From Thalassobius sp002708925 (GTDB taxonomy: Bacteria > Pseudomonadota > Alphaproteobacteria > Rhodobacterales > Rhodobacteraceae), in the NCBI RefSeq assembly GCF_049803795.1, contig NZ_JBNAGJ010000012.1:1-64000 (forward strand): DNA of 64,000 nt, read 5' to 3'. A program made the translations under genes and the position numbers. Under the pieces are notes generated by a model. It was not told the DNA's origin. It saw only the letters and a list, made by a program, of their open reading frames with translations, and made no database searches. Numbering within the stretch: position 1 is the first letter of the stretch; each line of letters opens with the position of its first letter. Of the stretch, positions 1 through 6,338 are shown one piece after another.

Positions 1-1117
1 TGCCTGGCCCGAGGGAGTGGACTTGAGCAACAAACGCGTGGGCATTATCGGCACCGGCTCGACGGGTGTTCAGGTTATCACTGCAACGGCACCAATTGCA
101 AAACACCTGACTGTTTTTCAGCGCTCTGCACAATATGTCGTGCCGATTGGGAACACCCCGCAAGACGATGCTACCATCGCCGAGCAAAAGGCGAACTACG
201 ATAATATCTGGAATCAAGTGAAGAATTCTGTTGTGGCCTTCGGCTTCGAAGAAAGCGCCGAACCCGCCGAAACCGCCTCGCCCGAGGAACGGGAGCGGGT
301 CTTCGAAGCCGCCTGGCAGCGCGGCGGTGGTTTCTATTTCATGTTTGGCACCTTTTGCGATATTGCGACCAGCCAAGTGGCCAATGATGCGGCCGCTGAC
401 TTCATCAAGGGCAAGATCAAGCAAATCGTGAAGGACCCCAAGGTCGCAGAGAAACTGACGCCGAAGGACCTTTACGCCAAGCGCCCGCTTTGCGGAAACA
501 ACTATTACGAGGTCTACAACCGAGACAACGTGACCCTCGCCGACGTGAAGGCCGATCCGATCGCAGAGTTCACTCCGAACGGCATTCGTCTCGAAAGCGG
601 CGAGGAGCATGAGCTTGACATCGTAATCTTTGCCACTGGTTTCGATGCGGTCGACGGCAATTACGTCAAAATGGACCTCCGCGGACGCGGAGGCGTGACC
701 ATGCGCGACACTTGGAAGGAAGGCCCACTCGGTTACCTCGGCATGATGGAGGTAGACTTCCCTAACTTCTTCATGATCCTTGGCCCTAATGGCCCCTTCA
801 CTAACCTGCCCCCCAGCATTGAGACGCAAGTTGAATGGATCGCTGACACGATTTGCGCAATGGAAGAAGAGGGGGTTCAAAGTGTGGAGCCAACCGTGGA
901 GGCGCGCGACGCTTGGGTTGGCACCTGCCGTGAAATCGCCGACATGACACTCTTCCCCAAAGCTGAAAGCTGGATCTTCGGCGCAAATATCCCCGGAAAG
1001 AAGAATGCGGTGATGTTCTACATGGCCGGGATTGGCAATTATCGCAATGCCATTAGTGCGGTTAAGGAGGAAGGTTATACATCCCTGATCCGCGACCGCA
1101 CTGCCGAGAAGGTGTAA
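1..1117 (+). CDS. chnB: Cyclohexanone-type Baeyer-Villiger monooxygenase, 3' part (5' end cut by window)
   Basis: C-terminal two thirds of a type I Baeyer-Villiger monooxygenase, a cytoplasmic FAD enzyme that uses NADPH and O2 to convert a cyclic ketone into a lactone. The frame is already open at base 2, so the start lies outside the window. The first residues AWPEG are the end of the family fingerprint FxGxxxHxxxWP. The NADPH-binding Rossmann motif GTGSTGVQ follows at bases 50-73, then ATGFD and the stretches GPNGPFTNLPPS and WIFGANIPGKKN. These match Acinetobacter cyclohexanone monooxygenase as I remember it, so cyclohexanone to epsilon-caprolactone is the likely reaction; substrate range cannot be read from sequence. 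The missing front half matches the fragment at 63546-64000. The short-chain dehydrogenase gene follows after 72 bases. Confidence 0.93.
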   Translation, partial: AWPEGVDLSNKRVGIIGTGSTGVQVITATAPIAKHLTVFQRSAQYVVPIGNTPQDDATIAEQKANYDNIWNQVKNSVVAFGFEESAEPAETASPEERERVFEAAWQRGGGFYFMFGTFCDIATSQVANDAAADFIKGKIKQIVKDPKVAEKLTPKDLYAKRPLCGNNYYEVYNRDNVTLADVKADPIAEFTPNGIRLESGEEHELDIVIFATGFDAVDGNYVKMDLRGRGGVTMRDTWKEGPLGYLGMMEVDFPNFFMILGPNGPFTNLPPSIETQVEWIADTICAMEEEGVQSVEPTVEARDAWVGTCREIADMTLFPKAESWIFGANIPGKKNAVMFYMAGIGNYRNAISAVKEEGYTSLIRDRTAEKV

Positions 1118-1121
1118 AGAA

Positions 1122-1152
1122 TTCCGTCGGGCATTAAGAAAACCCGGCGGAA
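1122..1152. promoter_or_regulatory. Hairpin between BVMO and dehydrogenase genes
   Basis: A 10-bp stem (TTCCGTCGGG with CCCGGCGGAA, one G-T wobble) closes an 11-base loop just after the monooxygenase stop codon. No T-run follows on the plus strand, so it looks more like an mRNA processing or stability element, or a weak terminator, than a strong intrinsic terminator. Confidence 0.5.
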
Positions 1153-1189
1153 ACAATTAAATTTGTTCATGAACACTCAGGAGAGAACT

Positions 1190-1945
1190 ATGGGACGGGT
1201 ATCCGGAAAAGTCGCACTGGTAACAGGTGGCGCCATGGGCATGGGAAAAGCCCATTGTGAAACGCTGGCACGTGAAGGCGCGCATGTATTTGTAACCGAC
1301 CGTGATACGGAAGCGGGTGAAAGCGTAGTAAAAGGTATCATTGGAGCCGGAGGGAAGGCGGAATTCATTCAGCATGACGTGACGCTTGAAGAAGATTGGA
1401 AGAATGTCATCTCCACGGTGCAATCAAGTGCTGGTCGACTTGATGTGCTAGTGAACAACGCTGGCATTCTCATTCTGAAGCCGCTCCACGAAACCTCGCC
1501 TGACGAATTTGACATGACGATCAACGTCAATGTACGCGGTGTTTATCTCGGTATCCGAGCCGCGGTTCCATTGATGAAAGAGACCGAAAAAGCATCAATT
1601 ATCAATATTTCTTCAATCTATGGGATTGTTGGTGCCGCTTCGGCGGGAGCCTACATTGGATCCAAAGGCGCCGTACGGATGTTGACCAAATCCTGCGCAG
1701 TCGACCTGGCCGAAAGTGGCATACGTGTCAATTCGATCCATCCCGGTGTCATCGATACTCCCATGACAAAAGATCTGCTACACGCCGACGAAGAGACCCG
1801 GCAGGCAATTCTGGGGGCCACGCTGCTCAAGCGGCCAAGCAAACCTGAAGAGGTTTCGAATGCGGTCCTGTTCCTCGCATCGGATGAGTCATCGTTCGTT
1901 CACGGAGCAGAGATTGTAGTAGATGGCGGTTATACTGCGAATTGA
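1190..1945 (+). CDS. Short-chain dehydrogenase, probable cyclohexanol dehydrogenase
   Basis: A 251-residue classical short-chain dehydrogenase/reductase, the usual family length. Visible motifs are the cofactor loop TGGAMGMG near the N terminus, NNAG, the catalytic Ser in INISSIYG, and the YxxxK pair in AYIGSKG. The C-terminal part has the common HPGVIDTPM segment and ends in VVDGGYTAN. The start is ATG 1190, eight bases after CAGGAG; a frame-extended start at 1163 has no such site. It lies between the monooxygenase and etfB, so oxidation of cyclohexanol to cyclohexanone (the role of ChnA in Acinetobacter) is the best guess. An unrelated alcohol substrate cannot be excluded. Confidence 0.85.
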   Translation: MGRVSGKVALVTGGAMGMGKAHCETLAREGAHVFVTDRDTEAGESVVKGIIGAGGKAEFIQHDVTLEEDWKNVISTVQSSAGRLDVLVNNAGILILKPLHETSPDEFDMTINVNVRGVYLGIRAAVPLMKETEKASIINISSIYGIVGAASAGAYIGSKGAVRMLTKSCAVDLAESGIRVNSIHPGVIDTPMTKDLLHADEETRQAILGATLLKRPSKPEEVSNAVLFLASDESSFVHGAEIVVDGGYTAN

Positions 1946-1960
1946 CAGAGACACATCCCA

Positions 1961-1989
1961 AGTAACGGCCTGGAACCCGGGCCGTTACT
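1961..1989. promoter_or_regulatory. Perfect 10-bp hairpin upstream of etfB
   Basis: AGTAACGGCC pairs perfectly with GGCCGTTACT around a 9-base loop, between the dehydrogenase stop and the etfB start. It is followed by only short T stretches. It could end part of the transcription or separate mRNA segments. Confidence 0.5.
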
Positions 1990-2021
1990 GCCATTGCAAA
2001 TTTCCAAGACGATAAACGCCA

Positions 2022-2780
2022 ATGAAAATAATTGCACCTATAAAACACCTAATTGATTACAACGTGAAGGTTCGCGTTAAGGCGGACGGTAGCGGAGTTG
2101 GTCTCGCGAATGTGAAGATGTCGATGAACCCGTTCGACGAGATTGCGGTTGAAGAGGCGATCCGTCTGAAGGAAGCGGGCAAGGCGGACGAGCTTGTCGT
2201 CGTGTCGATCGGCGTGAAACAGGCGCAGGAAACGCTGCGCACGGCGCTGGCGATGGGCGCGGACCGGGCGATCCTCGTCGTGGCCGCCGACGACGTGCAC
2301 CAAGATATCGAGCCGCTGGCGGTGGCCAAGATCCTAAAGGCCGTGATCGACGCCGAGGCGCCGGGCCTGGTGATCGCGGGCAAACAGGCGATCGACAACG
2401 ACATGAACGCGACCGGCCAGATGCTGGCGGCGCTGCTGGGCTGGGGTCAGGCGACCTATGCCTCTGAGGTTGCGATCGAGGGCGAGCATGCCGTCGTGAC
2501 CCGCGAAGTGGACGGCGGTCTGCAGACCATCAAGGTGAAGCTGCCGGCGATCGTCACCGCCGACCTGCGCCTGAACGAGCCGCGCTACGCCTCGCTGCCC
2601 AACATCATGAAAGCCAAGAAGAAACCGCTGGACGAAAAGACCGCCGCCGATTTCGGCGTCGATGTCACGCCGCGCCTGACCGTCGTCAAGACGGCAGAGC
2701 CCGCCGCGCGTTCGGCCGGGGAAATGGTTGGCTCGGTCGACGAGCTGGTGTCGAAGCTGAAAGAAAAGGGGATCGTGTAA
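2022..2780 (+). CDS. etfB: Electron transfer flavoprotein beta subunit
   Basis: A 252-residue ETF beta chain. With the alpha chain it accepts electrons from acyl-CoA dehydrogenases and passes them to ETF-ubiquinone oxidoreductase. Family features seen are IDYN near residue 12, the NPFDEIAVEEA segment, the AGKQAIDND nucleotide-binding segment and the KAKKKPL segment near residue 195. The start is ATG 2022. The first 18 or so codons are strikingly AT-rich, while the rest is very GC-rich, more so than the flanking catabolic genes. The stop codon overlaps the etfA start by one base. The partner on this plasmid is probably the acyl-CoA dehydrogenase at 54508-55668. Confidence 0.93.
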   Translation: MKIIAPIKHLIDYNVKVRVKADGSGVGLANVKMSMNPFDEIAVEEAIRLKEAGKADELVVVSIGVKQAQETLRTALAMGADRAILVVAADDVHQDIEPLAVAKILKAVIDAEAPGLVIAGKQAIDNDMNATGQMLAALLGWGQATYASEVAIEGEHAVVTREVDGGLQTIKVKLPAIVTADLRLNEPRYASLPNIMKAKKKPLDEKTAADFGVDVTPRLTVVKTAEPAARSAGEMVGSVDELVSKLKEKGIV

Positions 2781-3700
2781 TGGCTGTTCTTCTCCTTGCA
2801 GAAATCGCCGGTGGTGCACTGGCGCTGGACGCCACCGCCAAGGCGGTGACCGCTGCCAAATCGCTGGGCGATGTGACCGTTCTGGTTGCGGGCCCCGCTG
2901 CCGCAGGCGAGGCCGCGTCGAAGATCGACGGCGTGGCAAAGGTTCTGGTGGCGGATGACGCCGCCTATGCCAACGGCCTGGCCGAGCCGGTCGCCGATCT
3001 GGTGGTCAGCCTGGCAGGCAATTATGAACATATCGTTGCTCCGTCCACGGCGAGCGCGAAAAACATCCTGCCGCGCGTCGCGGCGCTGCTGGACGTGATG
3101 GTTTTGTCGGACGTCACCGCCATCGTGGACGGGTCCACGTTCGAACGCCCGATCTACGCGGGCAACGCGATTCAGACGGTAAAGTCCAACGATTCCAAGA
3201 AGGTACTGACCGTCCGCACCACCGCCTTCGACGCGGCTGGCCAGGGTGGTTCGGCCGCCGTCGAGGCCATCGCAGCGGCCGGCAACGCGGGCCTGAGCGC
3301 CTGGGTCGAGGACAAGGTCGCGGCGTCGGATCGTCCGGAACTGACCTCGGCCAAGATCGTGGTCTCGGGCGGTCGCGGCGTCGGTTCCGAGGAGAACTTC
3401 GCGATCATCGAGGGCCTGGCCGACAAGCTGGGCGCGGCGGTCGGCGCCTCGCGCGCGGCGGTGGATAGCGGGTTCGCACCGAACGACTGGCAGGTCGGCC
3501 AGACCGGCAAGGTCGTGGCGCCCGAGCTGTACATCGCGGTCGGGATTTCCGGGGCAATTCAACACCTTGCAGGCATGAAGGACAGCAAGGTCATCGTCGC
3601 CATCAACAAGGATGAAGAGGCCCAGATCTTCCAGGTCGCCGACTACGGCCTGGTCGCAGACCTGCTCGACGCCGTCCCGGATATGACAAAGGCACTCTAA
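2780..3700 (+). CDS. etfA: Electron transfer flavoprotein alpha subunit
   Basis: A 306-residue ETF alpha chain that holds FAD. The N-terminal domain runs to about residue 185. The C-terminal FAD-binding domain shows VVSGGRGVGSEENF, then GASRAAVDSGF, and GQTGKVVAPELYIAVGISGAIQH, the classical alpha-subunit signature. The ATG shares its first base with the etfB stop (TAATG), so translation is coupled. Like etfB it is unusually GC-rich and looks like a host-type etf pair captured into the catabolic operon. No gene for ETF-ubiquinone oxidoreductase is present, so the host chromosome must supply it. Confidence 0.94.
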   Translation: MAVLLLAEIAGGALALDATAKAVTAAKSLGDVTVLVAGPAAAGEAASKIDGVAKVLVADDAAYANGLAEPVADLVVSLAGNYEHIVAPSTASAKNILPRVAALLDVMVLSDVTAIVDGSTFERPIYAGNAIQTVKSNDSKKVLTVRTTAFDAAGQGGSAAVEAIAAAGNAGLSAWVEDKVAASDRPELTSAKIVVSGGRGVGSEENFAIIEGLADKLGAAVGASRAAVDSGFAPNDWQVGQTGKVVAPELYIAVGISGAIQHLAGMKDSKVIVAINKDEEAQIFQVADYGLVADLLDAVPDMTKAL

Positions 3701-3702
3701 GA

Positions 3703-4902
3703 ATGACAAACGTCTACATCTGCGATTACATCCGCACACCAATTGGTCGCTATGGCGGCGCGCTTTCTTCTGTGCGAGCCGACGATCTTGGTGCAATCCC
3801 ACTCAGGGCCCTGGCCAGCCGAAACCCGAAGCTAGATCTAGCGGCCATTGACGAAGTGATTTTCGGCTGCGCCAACCAGGCGGGCGAGGACAACCGCAAC
3901 GTCGCACGCATGTCGCTGCTACTCGCGGGATTTCCGGATTGTGTCCCTGGCACGACGATGAACCGGTTGTGCGGATCGGGTATGGACGCCGTAATCACAG
4001 CCGCCCGCGCGATCAAAGCTGGAGAAGCCGATCTCATTGTTGCTGGCGGTGTGGAAAGCATGTCTCGTGCTCCGTTTGTGATGCCAAAAGCTACAACTGC
4101 ATTCTCGCGCGAAAATTCTGCTGAAGACACCACCATCGGCTGGCGCTTCGTCAATAAACAGATGAAGAGTCAATACGGCGTCGACAGCATGCCTGAAACG
4201 GCCGAAAACGTAGCGGAAGACTTCAGCATCAACCGCGCCGACCAAGATGCCTTCGCCATGCGTTCGCAGCGAAAGGCGAGAGATGCCATGGCGAACGGTC
4301 GTTTGGCCCGTGAAATTGTCCCGGTAGAGATTCCTCAGCGAAAGGGGGAGCCAAAGATCGTCGTACAGGATGAACACCCTCGCGCGGGTACGACTTTGGA
4401 AGCGCTCGCCCAACTGAAAACTTTCGTAAAAGCGGACGGCACTGTAACCGCTGGGAATTCTTCGGGCGTGAACGATGGTGCCGCAGCATTGATCCTTGCC
4501 ACCAGCGACGTCGCAAAAAAATTTGGCCTCACACCGATCGCAAGGGTCTTGGGCGGCGCAACCGCGGGCGTCGCACCGCGCATCATGGGTTTCGGGCCGG
4601 CACCGGCGTCGGAAAAGCTGATGGCGCGACTTGGACTGAAACAAGAAGACTTCTCGGTAATCGAACTTAACGAAGCCTTTGCTTCGCAGGGTCTGGCCAC
4701 ACTACGGCACCTGGGGATCGCGGATGATGACGCCCGCGTGAACCCGAACGGCGGCGCTATTGCTCTCGGCCATCCGCTTGGCATGTCAGGTGCCCGCATC
4801 ACTGGTTCAGCGATGCTGGACCTCAAACCTGGAGAAAAGTCGTTATCGACCATGTGTATTGGCGTGGGACAGGGGATTGCAATCGCGCTCGAAGCTGTCT
4901 GA
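3703..4902 (+). CDS. pcaF: 3-oxoadipyl-CoA thiolase (acetyl-CoA acyltransferase)
   Basis: A 399-residue thiolase, the normal length for degradative thiolases. The acyl-accepting Cys lies in NRLCGSGMDAV, the general base His in GGAIALGHPLGMSGAR and the second Cys in CIGVGQG; NEAFASQ is also present. The IRTPIGRYGG start and overall pattern resemble PcaF/PaaJ, which cleave 3-oxoadipyl-CoA into succinyl-CoA and acetyl-CoA. That is the last step expected when adipate is beta-oxidised. It starts two bases after the etfA stop. Base composition returns to the lower GC of the other catabolic genes. A thiolase for a different 3-oxoacyl-CoA remains possible. Confidence 0.88.
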   Translation: MTNVYICDYIRTPIGRYGGALSSVRADDLGAIPLRALASRNPKLDLAAIDEVIFGCANQAGEDNRNVARMSLLLAGFPDCVPGTTMNRLCGSGMDAVITAARAIKAGEADLIVAGGVESMSRAPFVMPKATTAFSRENSAEDTTIGWRFVNKQMKSQYGVDSMPETAENVAEDFSINRADQDAFAMRSQRKARDAMANGRLAREIVPVEIPQRKGEPKIVVQDEHPRAGTTLEALAQLKTFVKADGTVTAGNSSGVNDGAAALILATSDVAKKFGLTPIARVLGGATAGVAPRIMGFGPAPASEKLMARLGLKQEDFSVIELNEAFASQGLATLRHLGIADDDARVNPNGGAIALGHPLGMSGARITGSAMLDLKPGEKSLSTMCIGVGQGIAIALEAV

Positions 4903-5036
4903 GGTGCCGCGACAACCACAAAACTAACATAAGTTCTCTTATGGGATTTTTGGCCAACCCAAAATTTCCGGTAGAATTAGTCCTCTACAGCCTCCCTGTT
5001 GTCGCCTTTCAAATTTTCCCCGGGAGCGACCGACTA

Positions 5037-5068
5037 GCGGCACCGGTAATGCCGGTGCCGCCCTTTTC
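5037..5068 (+). terminator. Rho-independent terminator after the thiolase gene
   Basis: A perfect 10-bp GC-rich stem (GCGGCACCGG with CCGGTGCCGC, loop TAATG) is followed by CCTTTTCC. It lies 134 bases after the thiolase stop and probably ends the esterase-to-thiolase transcript. Confidence 0.8.
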
Positions 5069-5199
5069 CGAAAGAACGATTGAACGGCCCAGAATGTTTG
5101 CGAGACGGATCATCCCGTGACCTGCGTATCGGCAGGCATCCCATTTCGGCGACCTCGCGCCGCTACAAGATTTCTTCTCTGCACTTCCGAATGTAACAT

Positions 5200-5216
5200 A
5201 TATCGCGTGGCGATAT
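5200..5216. promoter_or_regulatory. Candidate operator palindrome upstream of the HTH gene
   Basis: ATATCGC-GTG-GCGATAT is a perfect inverted repeat 27 bases upstream of the start of the XRE-type regulator. Such regulators usually repress their own promoter from a site like this. It is the only such site I see in this stretch. Confidence 0.5.
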
Positions 5217-5243
5217 TTCGCGCAGCGTGTCCGTTTCGCGGGC

Positions 5244-5435
5244 ATGAACTTGCGGGACCGTGTAGCACTGAACATCCAGGACTTGAGACGCGCCCGCGGC
5301 CTCAGCCAAGAGGAGCTTGCTCATCGGGCCGACGTGAGCCGCGGCCATATGGGCAAGGTCGAGAACGCCAAGTTCGCCGCCTCCCTCGACCTTCTCGAAC
5401 GTATCGCCAAGGCGCCTATGGGCTCGGCCAGCTGA
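5244..5435 (+). pseudogene. XRE-family regulator, C-terminally truncated and joined to virB1 sequence
   Basis: The first 57 residues form a clear Cro/C1-type helix-turn-helix: LRRARGLSQEELAHRADVSR followed by GHMGKVENAKF and LLERIAKA. A normal member continues past this point. Here the frame enters DNA that in another frame encodes the AYGLGQLMP segment of a lytic transglycosylase, and stops after six foreign residues. The join is near 5410 at the shared bases GGCGCCTATGGGCT. The DNA-binding part is intact, so the product (63 residues) may still bind the palindrome upstream. I infer a deletion that fused this regulator gene to virB1. Confidence 0.7.
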
Positions 5436-5746
5436 TGCCAGACACGGCCCGCAGCCTCGGGGTCGATCCGCGCGATCCCTCTCAGAACCTCGATGGCGCC
5501 GCACGCTATCTGCTCGCGCAGATCGCCACGTTCAAGGACATCGATCTGGCGCTCGCAGCCTATAACGCCGGCCCGCACCGCGTGGTCGAGCATTCCGGCA
5601 TTCCACCCTTCACCGAGACCCGCGACTACATCGCGCGCATCCACCGGATCCGGTCCCGACTCGCGGCTACACCTGTTTCCTCGCCGGACATCCGCGTCGC
5701 AGCCCGGGTGCCTGCGCGCGCTCCGGTCCTCATCGATCTTCAGTAA
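5411..5746 (+). pseudogene. virB1-like lytic transglycosylase, 3' remnant
   Basis: The frame ending at 5746 encodes the second half of a soluble lytic transglycosylase domain: AYGLGQLMPDTARSLGV, then NLDGAARYLLAQI, LALAAYNAGPHRV and GIPPFTETRDYI. The part with the catalytic Glu is missing, replaced by the N terminus of an XRE regulator in a different frame. This is the position where virB1 is expected, directly ahead of virB2 (17 bases). Lytic transglycosylase activity could instead come from the gene at 8909-10021, which carries a complete domain of the same family. Confidence 0.75.
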
Positions 5747-5762
5747 AACAAGGGAACTTCGC

Positions 5763-6044
5763 ATGCTCAGACATCGCCTCAGCCGCCTCTTGCCCGTCGC
5801 CACAACCCTGGCAGCTTTCGCAACGCCCGCTTTCGCGCAGGACTTGTCACCGATCCAGACCATGCTGGAAACCGTCGAGGCCGCGCTGACCGGTCCGATC
5901 GGGATCGCGGTCGCCACGCTCGCGGTCATCGGCACCGGCTTCATGTGCATGATGGGGCGGCTGAACTGGGGCTGGTTCGCCTCGGTCATCATCGGGATCG
6001 TGCTGATCTTCTCGGCCGGCACCATCGTCGACGGCTTCTCCTGA
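5763..6044 (+). CDS. virB2: VirB2/TrbC-type pilin
   Basis: A 93-residue protein with a signal peptide (RLSRLLPVATTLAAF, cleavage after PAFA) followed by two hydrophobic segments, typical of VirB2/TrbC major pilins of type IV secretion systems. Mature pilin would start at QDLSPIQ. It is the first complete gene of the virB operon, and virB3 begins 15 bases later. ATG 5763 follows AGGGAA. Confidence 0.85.
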   Translation: MLRHRLSRLLPVATTLAAFATPAFAQDLSPIQTMLETVEAALTGPIGIAVATLAVIGTGFMCMMGRLNWGWFASVIIGIVLIFSAGTIVDGFS

Positions 6045-6059
6045 GGTTGGAGAATAGAG

Positions 6060-6338
6060 TTGGCAGAACGATCCCCCCTTTTTCTGGGCCTCGCCCGACC
6101 GCCCAAGTATCTGGGCCTCCCTGTCGGATACCTCGTGGTACTGGCGACCGGGGTCGTTCTGCCGTTCATCTGGACCAAGTCGATGGTGTTCTTCCTGATC
6201 GGCCTTGTCGCCTATCCGATCCTCTGGTTCGTCGCTGACCGCGAGCCGCATTTCTTCGAAGTGCTGCGCGTCTCCTATGGATCAGTGCGCCCGACGAAGA
6301 ACCGGGCCCTGCACGGAGGCGACAGCTTTGGCGCTTGA
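6060..6338 (+). CDS. virB3: VirB3-family inner membrane protein
   Basis: A 92-residue protein with the start TTG 6060 after GGTTGGAG. It has the VirB3 pattern: a short polar N terminus with PLFLGLARPPKYLGLP, then two membrane segments, then the acidic/basic tail ending in the next gene. Its last 11 bases overlap the start chosen for virB4, which fits the tight coupling of these two genes in other type IV systems. VirB3 works with VirB4 in pilus assembly. Confidence 0.85.
   Translation: MAERSPLFLGLARPPKYLGLPVGYLVVLATGVVLPFIWTKSMVFFLIGLVAYPILWFVADREPHFFEVLRVSYGSVRPTKNRALHGGDSFGA

Larger units (their letters stand above)
4903..5243. other. Intergenic stretch between catabolic and virB regions
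   Basis: No gene is supported here. It holds the terminator at 5037-5068 that closes the catabolic operon and, near its right end, a palindrome at 5200-5216 just ahead of the helix-turn-helix gene. The rest shows nothing I recognise. Confidence 0.6.
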
